Shown in pieces: positions 32,477-41,433 of a stretch of 64,000 nt of DNA. The stretch's first letter is position 1, and each line of letters starts with the position of its first letter. Source of the DNA: Pseudomonadota bacterium (GTDB taxonomy: Bacteria > Pseudomonadota > Alphaproteobacteria > Rickettsiales > UBA6187); the NCBI GenBank assembly GCA_027620075.1, contig JAQCEY010000003.1, positions 124,001-188,000 of the forward strand. Reading direction: 5' to 3'. The notes under the pieces are model-generated. The model was not told where the DNA came from, made no database searches, and saw nothing but the letters and a program-made list of their open reading frames with translations. Position numbers and translations under genes: made by a program.

Positions 32477-33514
32477 ATGGATATAAAAACTATTATAAAA
32501 AACAGAGGTCACATATCCGTAAGTGAACTTATGAGTTATGCTTTGCCGATTTATTATGGCAGCCGGCAGCCTTTCGGAAAAGGAGGGGATTTTATAACCG
32601 CTCCTGAAATATCACAGGTGTTTGGCGAACTTATCGGGGCGTTCATAGCATATCAGTGGGTAAATATGGGAACTCCAAGCAGTGTTGCCCTCGTTGAGAT
32701 GGGGCCGGGAAGGGGCATTTTGATGAAAGACCTTTTGCGTGGCACTAGGAACGTAAAAGGATTCCATGGGGCTATAGAGATACACATGGTGGAAAATAGC
32801 CATCAACTACAACAGATGCAAAAAGAAACCTTAGAAGGAATGCACGGCAATATTAAATGGCATGACAGCATAAATACAATACCACGAAAAAAATCGTTCT
32901 TTATAGCTAATGAATTTTTCGATGCTCTGCCTATTAACCAGTATGTAAAAACAAAAGAAAGGTGGTGCGAGAACTTAATATTTTTAGATAAAAACGAAAA
33001 ATTAAGATTCGGGCTGTCGCCTGTTTGCGGTTTTTCAGAGGAATTTAATAAAAAGCACCCGTTTGCAAAGGAAGGCGACGTTTTGGAGGTCGGTCAAAGT
33101 TCGTTAGCAATCGTAAAAGACATAGCCAAACGTATAAAAGAGTTTGGCGGGGCAGGGGTTTTCATAGATTACGGCTATGATTATTACGGATATAAAGATA
33201 CGTTGCAGGGTATGAAAAACCATAAATTCCATGACGTGCTGAAAAACATAGGTGAAGCGGATATAACGGCACATGTGGATTTTGTAGCGTTATCTGAGAC
33301 GGTTAAAGAGCAGGGAATAAATGATTGCAGTATTGTTACCCAGCGTGAATTTTTGATGTCGTTAGGCATAGAAAAACGCCGTGAAATTCTGGTTGCCGGT
33401 GCGGCAAGTAAAAAACAGGCGAAAACGGTTAGTGATGGAGTTGAAAGGCTGATAGATGTGAAAAATATGGGAAACCTGTTTAAAGTTCTAGTTGCGGTTG
33501 AAGGAAAAACTTGA
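32477..33514 (+). CDS. MidA/NDUFAF7-family SAM-dependent methyltransferase
   Basis: This 345-residue protein belongs to the DUF185 family, whose mitochondrial member NDUFAF7 methylates an Arg of a complex I subunit. Visible are the substrate/SAM segments GDFITAPEISQVFGELIG near 36, the SAM motif VEMGPGRGILMKDLL near 72, and ANEFFDALPINQY near 148. ITAHVDF occurs near 250. The bacterial target is probably NuoD/NuoCD but is unproved. It follows lgt by 92 bp in the same direction. The pgeF (laccase-domain) gene often found next is absent. Confidence 0.9.
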   Translation: MDIKTIIKNRGHISVSELMSYALPIYYGSRQPFGKGGDFITAPEISQVFGELIGAFIAYQWVNMGTPSSVALVEMGPGRGILMKDLLRGTRNVKGFHGAIEIHMVENSHQLQQMQKETLEGMHGNIKWHDSINTIPRKKSFFIANEFFDALPINQYVKTKERWCENLIFLDKNEKLRFGLSPVCGFSEEFNKKHPFAKEGDVLEVGQSSLAIVKDIAKRIKEFGGAGVFIDYGYDYYGYKDTLQGMKNHKFHDVLKNIGEADITAHVDFVALSETVKEQGINDCSIVTQREFLMSLGIEKRREILVAGAASKKQAKTVSDGVERLIDVKNMGNLFKVLVAVEGKT

Positions 33515-33907
33515 TATCTAATTGTTTTTTATCCTGTTTTTTGCAGTTTTATTTTTAAATATATAAAAATTATTTATTTAATCGGAAATATGTGTATGAT
33601 GTTCCTTTAGCAAACTTTCGTTGTTGTTATTAATGCTGAATTATTTATAATTATCAGGCTTAAAATATAAACAAACAATATGGAAAAATTGCTATTTTTA
33701 TTGTGTATGCGGATTTTGGTTCGCTTAAATGTAGAATATCCGTTCTTGAGTAGGAATAAAAATAATTTCCGAAATGAGAATGTCCAAACTTTTTTATAAA
33801 CATGTGTTCAGGGATGACATTTTTAGATAAATCAATTCTAGTAATAGAAAATATAATGGTTTCATTAAACTGTCGCTGTGAGCGAAAGCCTATGGAGTAT
33901 TTAATAA
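33515..33907 (+). other. 393-bp intergenic leader region upstream of rne
   Basis: No gene is visible. The sequence is A/T-rich, with several T runs. RNase E mRNAs are often controlled through long 5' leaders that the enzyme itself cuts, so part of this gap may be such a leader. I see no clear promoter or stable hairpin that proves it. Confidence 0.35.
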
Positions 33908-35803
33908 ATGCCAAAAAGAATTTTAGTAGACGCAACTCACGTAGAGGAAACTCGCGTTGTTGTGTTGGAAAACGGTCGTGTTACGGAGTATGATTCTGAA
34001 ACATCGGTAAAAAAACAATTAAAAGGAAATATATATCTAGCAAAAATAACCAGAGTCGAACCTTCATTACAATCTGCCTTCGTAGAGTATGGAGGCGATA
34101 AGCACGGTTTTCTTCCTTTTTCCGAAATACACCCCGATTACTACGATATTCCTGTCGCAGATAAAAAAGCCCTGCTTGAGTCAATAAGAAGCGGTAACTC
34201 TAAAGACGATGAATCCGAAGAAGAAGATGAGTCTGTAAAAGATGCAAAATCAACCGGTTCTGGAAATGAAGGCGGCAATGAAGAATCTTCCGAATCGGAA
34301 GTTGATGTTGTTGCCGTAGAAGAAGAGCAGGAAATAAAAGACGAAAAAAAACAGGACGAGAACTTATACCGCAAATATAAGATTCAGGAAGTTATCAAGC
34401 GTAATAAGATAGTTCTTGTTCAGGTCGAAAAGGAAGAAAGGGGCAATAAAGGTGCTTCCCTTACTACTTTTATCTCACTTGCAGGGCGTTATTGCGTGTT
34501 AATGCCTAACTCACTAAGAAGAGGCGGCGTATCACGCAGAATAGAAAACCGTGATGATAGAAAACGCCTGAAGTCCGTACTTAAAAACCTTAACATACCT
34601 GTAGAAAAAGGACTGATAATCAGGACGGCAGGTGCTAAGCGAGCCGAGGACGAGTTAAGGGGTGATTATAATTATCTGGCAGGACTTTGGAACGGTATAA
34701 TTGAAAAGACCAAGCAGTCAAACGCACCTGCATTCATTCATGCCGAAGGTGACATTATCAAGCGTACCATGCGTGACCTTTATAATGAAAAAATCGATGA
34801 GGTGCTGATAGAGGGAAAAGAAGCTTTTGAAACGGCTAAGGACTTTATTAAAGTTGTTATGTCGGGGCATGCCTCAAGAGTAAAGCAATATAAAAATAAA
34901 GTTCCCGTATTTACACGCTATAAGGTAGAAGAGCAGATAGCCGCACTTTATAATCCTGAGGTTCCGCTTGATTCGGGCGGTGCGTTGGTTATAAATCCGA
35001 CCGAGGCACTTATATCTATTGATGTGAACTCAGGACGCTCGACCGGACAAAGGTCGGTTGAAGAAACGGCGGTATCTACCAATATCGAAGCGGCACGTGA
35101 AGTTGCAAGACAGCTTAGATTGCGTGACCTTTCGGGGCTTATAGTCATAGACTTTATCGATATGCTTGATCTTAGGAATAAGAAGACGGTAGAAAAAGTA
35201 TTGCGTGACGCATTCGCAGATGACCGAGCTAGAATACAGATAGGAAGGATAAGTACGTTCGGACTGCTGGAAATGTCCCGTCAGAGAATGGCATCAAGCT
35301 TTCTGGAAGTAAACACTATGGTATGCCCTACCTGTGTAGGGGCGGGTGTGGTGAAAGCTACCGAGTCTAATGCCGTTACGGTTTTGAGAGCTGTTGAAAA
35401 TGATGTCAGCAGGTCAAAATGCAAGGCAATAGGTGTTTATGTAACTCAGGACGTGGCACTTTATATACTTAACAACAAGAGAGAGCCTTTAAGCAAGATA
35501 GAAAATAAATATAATGTAAAAGTTTTCCTGAATGTTGATGATACGGCAGGTGCTAATAGTTTTTATATTGAGAAAATGAAAGGCTATGAAGATTCTGTTC
35601 CGGAGGCGGATACAAGACCTGTTAATAAACAGGAAAAACCTAAAAAGATTAGCGAGCCTCAAGAGGATAATAATGTAGAGCCGTTCCCTGAAAAAAAATC
35701 AAGACGTGAAACTAAACGTGAGGAAATACAGGAGAAAAAAGAAGCTCGTATTGTCGGTGCCGATAATATTTTTGAGGGCTTGTGGAAAAAGATAGTGGAG
35801 TAG
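33908..35803 (+). CDS. rne: Ribonuclease E/G
   Basis: RNase E is the main endonuclease of mRNA decay and rRNA/tRNA processing. In the 631 residues, the S1 domain (KGNIYLAKITRVEPSLQSAFVEYG at the start) is split by an acidic insertion of about 60 residues (about 95-155), as in alphaproteobacterial RNase E. The 5' sensor and DNase I-like regions follow, with the catalytic acids in ISIDVNSGRSTG near 373 and LIVIDFIDML near 416. The zinc link is CPTCVGAG near 474. The C-terminal tail after residue 560 is only about 70 residues, charged and basic (PKKISEPQ, KKSRRETKREE). It is much shorter than the usual degradosome scaffold, so partner binding may be reduced. Confidence 0.94.
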   Translation: MPKRILVDATHVEETRVVVLENGRVTEYDSETSVKKQLKGNIYLAKITRVEPSLQSAFVEYGGDKHGFLPFSEIHPDYYDIPVADKKALLESIRSGNSKDDESEEEDESVKDAKSTGSGNEGGNEESSESEVDVVAVEEEQEIKDEKKQDENLYRKYKIQEVIKRNKIVLVQVEKEERGNKGASLTTFISLAGRYCVLMPNSLRRGGVSRRIENRDDRKRLKSVLKNLNIPVEKGLIIRTAGAKRAEDELRGDYNYLAGLWNGIIEKTKQSNAPAFIHAEGDIIKRTMRDLYNEKIDEVLIEGKEAFETAKDFIKVVMSGHASRVKQYKNKVPVFTRYKVEEQIAALYNPEVPLDSGGALVINPTEALISIDVNSGRSTGQRSVEETAVSTNIEAAREVARQLRLRDLSGLIVIDFIDMLDLRNKKTVEKVLRDAFADDRARIQIGRISTFGLLEMSRQRMASSFLEVNTMVCPTCVGAGVVKATESNAVTVLRAVENDVSRSKCKAIGVYVTQDVALYILNNKREPLSKIENKYNVKVFLNVDDTAGANSFYIEKMKGYEDSVPEADTRPVNKQEKPKKISEPQEDNNVEPFPEKKSRRETKREEIQEKKEARIVGADNIFEGLWKKIVE

Positions 35804-35823
35804 TAGTTAGTTTTAGTGGTTGG

Positions 35824-35877
35824 TGTTAGTGTTAAGGGATAAAAACACTGACACTTAACACTATCACTTAACACTAA
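35824..35877 (+). repeat. Hairpin/direct repeats between rne and aroA
   Basis: TTAGTGTTAAG (35826-35836) can pair with either of two tandem copies of CTTAACACTA (35854-35863 and 35867-35876). The 11-bp outer pairing is perfect. It may end rne transcription or switch between two stems; there is no T run after it. Confidence 0.5.
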
Positions 35878-35883
35878 ATAATA

Positions 35884-37200
35884 ATGACAAAATTACAATC
35901 AACTAAATGCGGTTCTTTGAGCGGGGTTATTAAAGTACCCGGTGATAAGTCAATCTCTCACAGAAGTTTAATATTTGCATCACAGGCTATCGGCACTTCA
36001 CGTATCTGCGGACTTTTGGAAGGTGAAGATGTTATAGCAACATCAAAAGCATTGCAGGCTATGGGTGTAGATATCAAAAAAGAACCAAATGGCGAATGGG
36101 TTGTAAAAGGTGTGGGTGTCGGCGGATTAACCAAGGCTGATAATGAACTTGATTTAGGTAACTCCGGAACAGGCGTAAGGCTGTTAATGGGACTTGTTGC
36201 TCCGTATAAGTTCAATACGGTATTTACCGGAGATGCAAGTTTAAAGAAAAGACCCATGTCCAGAGTTATGCAACCGCTAGAAAAAATGAATATCAGGTTT
36301 GAATGTAAAGCAGGTGGAAGGCTTCCCCTTACGGTTATCGGAAATGATGAAATCTTGCCGATAACATATAAGCTTCCCGTAGCTTCCGCACAGGTTAAGT
36401 CCGCTATATTACTTGCCGGTTTAAATTGCAGGGGTAAGACAACCGTTATTGAACCTGTACCTACTCGTGACCATACCGAGTTGATGCTAAAAGGGCTGGG
36501 AGCGGATATATCTACTAATGATAACGGCAATGGTGGACGAGAGATAACTTTGACGGGATACCCTGAATTAAAGGCTATGGATTTTGATGTGCCGGGCGAT
36601 CCTTCGTCCGCCGCATTTGCGGTAGTGGCCGCACTGATAGTGCCCGATTCTGAAATAATGATAGAGAATGTTTGTATTAATCCCCTTAGGACGGGGCTGT
36701 ATGATACGCTAATTGAAATGGGTGGTGATATAAAATTCCTGAATAAAAGGATTCAAGCTGGTGAAAAGGTTGCAGACCTTCAGGTGAAATATAGTAGGTT
36801 AAAAGGTGTGAAAGTCCCTGCATCACGTGCGGCTTCCATGATTGACGAATACCCGATACTGGCAGTAGCCGCTGCGGTTGCCGATGGTGATACTTTAATG
36901 GAAGGTTTGGAAGAACTGCGTGTTAAGGAAAGTGATAGATTGCAAGCGGTGTCGGACGGTCTACAAGCTTGCGGAGTCAAATTTGAAGCCGGAAATGATT
37001 GGTTAAAGGTAACGGGAGGCGATGTTAAAGGCGGAGGAATGGTTGAAACACACCTTGATCACCGTATCGCTATGTCATTCCTTATACTTGGAATGGTCGC
37101 AAAAGAACCTATTGCCGTAGATGACGGCACTATGATAAACACAAGCTTTCCTAAGTTTTCCCGACTTGTTAATTCTGTAGGCGGAAAAATAACCGTGTGA
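35884..37200 (+). CDS. aroA: 3-phosphoshikimate 1-carboxyvinyltransferase (EPSP synthase)
   Basis: AroA joins PEP to shikimate-3-phosphate in aromatic amino-acid synthesis. The 438 residues show VPGDKSISHRSLIFA near 18, LGNSGTGVRLLMG near 91, KKRPMSRVMQPLEKM near 118, SAQVKSAILLAGL near 167, RDHTE near 195 and LRVKESDRLQA near 344. Length and the split into two inside-out alpha/beta domains are standard. It stands in the conserved rne/aroA-cmk-rpsA neighbourhood. A hairpin follows immediately. Confidence 0.97.
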   Translation: MTKLQSTKCGSLSGVIKVPGDKSISHRSLIFASQAIGTSRICGLLEGEDVIATSKALQAMGVDIKKEPNGEWVVKGVGVGGLTKADNELDLGNSGTGVRLLMGLVAPYKFNTVFTGDASLKKRPMSRVMQPLEKMNIRFECKAGGRLPLTVIGNDEILPITYKLPVASAQVKSAILLAGLNCRGKTTVIEPVPTRDHTELMLKGLGADISTNDNGNGGREITLTGYPELKAMDFDVPGDPSSAAFAVVAALIVPDSEIMIENVCINPLRTGLYDTLIEMGGDIKFLNKRIQAGEKVADLQVKYSRLKGVKVPASRAASMIDEYPILAVAAAVADGDTLMEGLEELRVKESDRLQAVSDGLQACGVKFEAGNDWLKVTGGDVKGGGMVETHLDHRIAMSFLILGMVAKEPIAVDDGTMINTSFPKFSRLVNSVGGKITV

Positions 37201-37201
37201 A

Positions 37202-37227
37202 CTGTTTAAAAATAGCTTTTTAAACAG
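37202..37227 (+). terminator. Hairpin after aroA
   Basis: A perfect 11-bp stem, CTGTTTAAAAA/TTTTTAAACAG with a 4-base loop, begins right after the aroA stop. The stem is A/T-rich, so it is a weak or bidirectional terminator. Confidence 0.6.
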
Positions 37228-37384
37228 ATTTATAATGTTTTTTTGTGAGAAATGCTCTATACGTATTACTTTATCCGCATTTTTTATTCATGATTTTATC
37301 GTGGTTTGTGTTTATAAAAAAGAACATAAGGATTTTCCTCGGTTTTAAACATAATGCTATTTTAAATTAAAGAGCAAGGTTTTA

Positions 37385-38809
37385 ATGAGAGCAGCGTATA
37401 TATACATAGTTATTTTGTTGGAAGGGTATGTAGTTCTGTCTACCGAATTGGTCGCTATACGTCAGCTTATACCTTTTGTCGGAAGCGGTACGGAAACTAT
37501 GGCAATCGTTATAGCCGCCGTATTGATGCCGTTATCCTTCGGATATTATGTAGGCGGGAACTACCGTGCGAAATACGGACGGAAAAAATTAATCACCATC
37601 AGAAACAAGTTAATAAAAAACGTTATTAGTGCTTCGGTAATACTTGTATTCGGTCTTTCATACATACTGCTTGAGATATATTTCGGTATCTTTGATAATT
37701 ATAATATCTCGCACAGGGTTGCACAGGCAACTATTTTCTCATTACTGTTTATTGTCTATCCGGTTTACCTGCTTGGTCAGACCGCTCCTTTGGTCAGTAA
37801 CTATTTCAGGGGTAGCCACTTATCAAAAGCAACGGGAACTATATTAATGTTTTCAACAATAGGGTCGTTCTTAGGTGCTATTTTGTCAACGCTTGTGCTA
37901 ATGGGTGCTATAGGAGTGCATAACGTAATTATCGTCAACATAGTATTGTTACTTATTGTAGTTGTGATACTAAGTAAAAAACTGTTTAGTATGAATAACG
38001 TTCTTATGGTTGTTATCACGTTTATCGCCTTTGGTCTGAACGGTAGCCATATAATGGAAGGTCTTGATGTGGTTGAGGATAATAATTACAATATAGTTAG
38101 GATAGAAAACGGTGAAGAGGACGGTACTAAAGTTCTGATAGTCAACAGAAGCCCTGCCGCAAAATATTCCGCAGATCCGGAGCTTAGATTCGGATATATA
38201 AGATATGTTGAAGAAAGATTCGTTAATCCTATAGCAAATCAAGACGGGGTATCCGATAAGCCTAAATCTATACTTGTAATAGGTGCCGGCGGGTTTACAT
38301 TCGGTCAAGATGACTCTTTTAATAATTATACATTCGTCGATATCGATGCTACATTAAAAGAAGTTTCTGAAAAATATTTATTTAAATCCGAACTTAAAGA
38401 TAACCATAAATTTGTTGCGATGCCTGCAAGAGGGTTCTTTAACCAAACAGATGAAAAATATGATCTTATATTCCTTGATGCGTTTACTAACGTAATTTCA
38501 ACTCCTTTCCAGTTGATAACTAAAGAGTTCTTTGAGCAGGTCAAAGAACATCTGAATGAAGACGGTATAGTTTTGTTCAATGTTATAACCAGTCCGAATT
38601 TTAACGATAAGTTCAGCGTTAAGCTGGACAGAACTTTCAGGCAGGTGTTTTCCCCTGCTAATCGTCAGGTTTTGCGTTTATATGACGGTTGGACGGGGTC
38701 GGATTCGGATGAGAACGTTAACACGAATGTTGTATATTCTTATCATAACAGGAATTACACAAAAGGTAACTATACCGATAATATTAATACCTATTACTTG
38801 GATAGATGA
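37385..38809 (+). CDS. Membrane-fused spermidine synthase-like protein
   Basis: This 474-residue two-part protein has seven or so hydrophobic helices in the first 225 residues, with ELVAIRQLIPFVGSGTETMAIVIAA at the start as in integral-membrane spermidine-synthase-like proteins. A soluble Rossmann domain follows: SILVIGAGGFTFGQDD near 300, YTFVDIDATLKEVSEKYL near 317, and YDLIFLDAFTNVISTPFQL near 360. The LDAF-x-x-x-x-x-P motif matches the SpeE fold. Typical SpeE catalytic Asp pairs are not obvious, so the amine substrate is doubtful. It interrupts the usual aroA-cmk junction. Function unknown beyond the fold. Confidence 0.75.
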   Translation: MRAAYIYIVILLEGYVVLSTELVAIRQLIPFVGSGTETMAIVIAAVLMPLSFGYYVGGNYRAKYGRKKLITIRNKLIKNVISASVILVFGLSYILLEIYFGIFDNYNISHRVAQATIFSLLFIVYPVYLLGQTAPLVSNYFRGSHLSKATGTILMFSTIGSFLGAILSTLVLMGAIGVHNVIIVNIVLLLIVVVILSKKLFSMNNVLMVVITFIAFGLNGSHIMEGLDVVEDNNYNIVRIENGEEDGTKVLIVNRSPAAKYSADPELRFGYIRYVEERFVNPIANQDGVSDKPKSILVIGAGGFTFGQDDSFNNYTFVDIDATLKEVSEKYLFKSELKDNHKFVAMPARGFFNQTDEKYDLIFLDAFTNVISTPFQLITKEFFEQVKEHLNEDGIVLFNVITSPNFNDKFSVKLDRTFRQVFSPANRQVLRLYDGWTGSDSDENVNTNVVYSYHNRNYTKGNYTDNINTYYLDR

Positions 38810-38827
38810 ATAAATAATTGAAGTTTT

Positions 38828-39472
38828 ATGATTATAGCAATAGATGGACCGGCCGCGTCCGGAAAGGGGACGTTAGCCAAAAAACTGGCAGAACATTTTG
38901 GTTTAAATTATCTGGATACCGGAAGTATATACCGTGCCTTGGGCTATAAGATACTGGAAGCCGGGGGCTGTCCGGAAGATAAGAAGCTTGCTGTTGAAAT
39001 GGCTAAGAACATAACGTCGGAAGAACTTAATAATCCGCATTTATATGATGAAGGAATCGGACGTGCAGCCTCGGTTGTTGCGGTAATTCCGGAAGTGAGG
39101 GACGCTTTGTTCAGGTTTCAAAGGGACTTTTCAAAAAGCCCTAAAGGGGCGGTTCTGGACGGCAGGGATATAGGTACGGTTATCTGTCCTGATGCCGATT
39201 TGAAGTTTTTTATTACCGCCGATATAGAGGTAAGAGCGATGCGGCGATTTAAACAGTTGCAAAACAACGGAGTTTCGGTTATATATCAGTCCGTGTTAGA
39301 TGACCTTAGGCGACGTGACGAACGTGACAGTGGAAGAGCCGTAGCACCTTTGGCTATTGCCGAAGATGCCGTGCAGGTAGATACTACGGACATGGAAGTG
39401 TCTGAAGTTTTTGAAGAAATTGTCGCTGTAGTTGCCGGTGCAAGACGTGATTTCGCTAAGATAAACAACTAA
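38828..39472 (+). CDS. cmk: Cytidylate kinase
   Basis: Cmk phosphorylates CMP and dCMP. The 214-residue protein has the P-loop IDGPAASGKGTLAKKLA, the CMP-binding NYLDTGSIYRALG near 29, the LDGRDIGTVICPDADLKFFITA segment near 113, and the lid RRDERDSGRAVAPL near 160. Length is typical. It lies in the conserved position just before rpsA, 18 bp after the spermidine-synthase-like gene. Confidence 0.97.
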   Translation: MIIAIDGPAASGKGTLAKKLAEHFGLNYLDTGSIYRALGYKILEAGGCPEDKKLAVEMAKNITSEELNNPHLYDEGIGRAASVVAVIPEVRDALFRFQRDFSKSPKGAVLDGRDIGTVICPDADLKFFITADIEVRAMRRFKQLQNNGVSVIYQSVLDDLRRRDERDSGRAVAPLAIAEDAVQVDTTDMEVSEVFEEIVAVVAGARRDFAKINN

Positions 39473-39513
39473 AATATCGATTTTAAATTGTTTATTTCTA
39501 AATGGAATTTGGC

Positions 39514-39587
39514 AATGCCTTTAATGTTTTAATCTTACACACTAACCGCTTTGGTGAATATCGGTATTCATTCAAGGCATTTTTTTA
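39514..39587 (+). promoter_or_regulatory. Terminator-like structure in the rpsA leader
   Basis: AATGCCTT (39514-39521) pairs with AAGGCATT (39574-39581), closing a loop of about 52 bases and followed by a T7 run. It ends 25 bases before the rpsA ATG. It could end cmk transcription or act as an attenuator controlling rpsA. Confidence 0.5.
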
Positions 39588-39612
39588 ACTTTTTTATTTA
39601 AATTAATTAATC

Positions 39613-41343
39613 ATGACAAAAAATAATACTGTAAAGAAAAGTGAAGAATTTACAACAAGCGAGAGTTTTGCCGATCTTTTTGAACAATCCGTAAAAGAAG
39701 AAAAAGTAGAAGGTACTGTTGTACAGGGTACTGTTGTTGCTATTGAAAATGATATTGCTATAATTGATATAGGTCTGAAAACAGAAGGGCGCGTTTCTAT
39801 TCGTGAATTTGAAATAGAAGAAGGGCAAGCCGATGTTAAAGTCGGCGATCAGGTAGAGGTTTACCTTGAAAGAATCGAAAGTGTAAGCAGCGGAGGTTCT
39901 ATAGTTAGCCGTGAAAAAGCCGTAAGACAAAAAGCATGGGAAACATTAGAGAGTACATGTAAAGACGGTGATATTATCGAAGGGACTATATTCGGACGTG
40001 TTAAAGGCGGGTTCACGGTTGATATAAAAGGTGTTATCGCATTCTTACCGGGAAGTCAGGTCGATATACGTCCGGTAAAAGACATAACTCCGTTGATGAA
40101 CATAAAGCAGCCTTTCCAGATATTGAAAATGGATACTAAGCAAGGGAACATAGTAGTTTCACGCCGTGCCATCTTAGAAGAGTCACGTGAAGAAGAGCGT
40201 TCGGAAATGCTTTCTCAGATTGAGGAAGGCGTACAGCTTGAAGGTGTTGTTAAAAATATCACCGATTACGGTGCTTTCGTTGATTTGGGAAGTGTTGACG
40301 GACTATTGCACGTTACCGATATTTCATGGAGCAGAATAAGCCACCCTTCGGAAGTTCTTTCTTTAGGACAGAAAATCAAAGTAAAAGTTATTAAGTTCAA
40401 TCAGGATACGAAAAGAATTTCATTAGGTATGAAACAGCTTGAAGGAAACCCTTGGGCAGGAGTTGCTACCAGATTTCCTAAAGGGAAGCAATTCAAAGGT
40501 GTTGTTACTAACATTACCGATTACGGTGCTTTCGTTGAGATAGAAGAGGGTATTGAAGGTCTTGTACACGTTTCCGAGATTAGCTGGACAAAAAGCAATG
40601 CACATCCGGGCAAGCGTCTGTCGGTAGGTCAGGAAGTTCAGATCATGATACTTGATATTGATGAAGAAAAACATCGTATTAGCCTCGGCATTAAACAATG
40701 TGAGGATAACCCTTGGACGGCGTTCAGTGAAAAATATCCGGTCGGAAAAATCATTGAAGGTGAGATTAAGAACACGGTTGATTTCGGTCTGTTCATCGGA
40801 TTGGAAGGCGATGTTGACGGTCTTATCCATTTATCGGATATCACTTGGAATGATAATGCCGAAGAATCATTAAAGCAATATAAGGTAGGTCAGGTTGTTA
40901 AGGTTAAGGTTCTTGGTGTTGAGCCGGAAAAAGAGCGTATCAGCCTAGGCATAAAACAACTTAGCGACGACCCTAGAGCTTCAGCCGTTAATGACATCGG
41001 CAAAGGTTCACGTGTAACCTGCGTTGTGTCCGATGTTAAAGATGAAGGTATAGAGGTTACTATAAATGATGCCTTAAAAACGTTCATAAAAAGAAGCGAT
41101 CTTGCTCGTGATCGTATCGAACAAAGAAGCGATAGATTCGCAGTCGGTGATAAAGTCGATGCAAAAGTTGTGTCGGTAGATAAAAATTCCGGCTCGGTTT
41201 CAGTTTCTATAAAAGCTTTGGAAGTTGAAGAGCAAAAAGATGCTATTGCAGCTTATGGCTCTGCCGATAGCGGTGCAAGTCTCGGTGATATTTTGGGAGC
41301 TGCTTTGGAAAACAGCAATTCCTCAAAATCGGAAGACAAGTAG
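39613..41343 (+). CDS. rpsA: 30S ribosomal protein S1
   Basis: S1 recruits mRNA to the 30S subunit. The 576 residues hold six S1 repeats in order. The first two are the more degenerate ribosome-binding ones (VVAIENDIAIIDIGLKTEG; FGRVKGGFTVDIKG). Three strong RNA-binding repeats follow (GAFVDLGSVDGLLHVTDISW near 220, GAFVEIEEGIEGLVHVSEISW near 305, GLFIGLEGDVDGLIHLSDITW near 392). The last is weaker (near 470). Length equals typical alphaproteobacterial S1. Confidence 0.97.
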   Translation: MTKNNTVKKSEEFTTSESFADLFEQSVKEEKVEGTVVQGTVVAIENDIAIIDIGLKTEGRVSIREFEIEEGQADVKVGDQVEVYLERIESVSSGGSIVSREKAVRQKAWETLESTCKDGDIIEGTIFGRVKGGFTVDIKGVIAFLPGSQVDIRPVKDITPLMNIKQPFQILKMDTKQGNIVVSRRAILEESREEERSEMLSQIEEGVQLEGVVKNITDYGAFVDLGSVDGLLHVTDISWSRISHPSEVLSLGQKIKVKVIKFNQDTKRISLGMKQLEGNPWAGVATRFPKGKQFKGVVTNITDYGAFVEIEEGIEGLVHVSEISWTKSNAHPGKRLSVGQEVQIMILDIDEEKHRISLGIKQCEDNPWTAFSEKYPVGKIIEGEIKNTVDFGLFIGLEGDVDGLIHLSDITWNDNAEESLKQYKVGQVVKVKVLGVEPEKERISLGIKQLSDDPRASAVNDIGKGSRVTCVVSDVKDEGIEVTINDALKTFIKRSDLARDRIEQRSDRFAVGDKVDAKVVSVDKNSGSVSVSIKALEVEEQKDAIAAYGSADSGASLGDILGAALENSNSSKSEDK

Positions 41344-41361
41344 TATTAAATAATTGTAACT

Positions 41362-41393
41362 TGTAAACTACGCCTTTATAGGTGTAGTTTACA
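41362..41393 (+). terminator. Strong hairpin after rpsA
   Basis: TGTAAACTACGCC / GGTGTAGTTTACA forms a 13-bp stem with one G-U pair and a 6-base loop, 19 bases after the rpsA stop. The following sequence is only moderately T-rich, so it may also protect the mRNA end. Confidence 0.65.
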
Positions 41394-41433
41394 GTTGCTT
41401 AGGTTTTTATTTTTAAGTTGGGTTTTGTTTATT

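Noticed and set aside
35958..36530. 190-codon minus-strand frame inside aroA
   Set aside because: Shadow of aroA; no start signal and composition typical of antisense frames.
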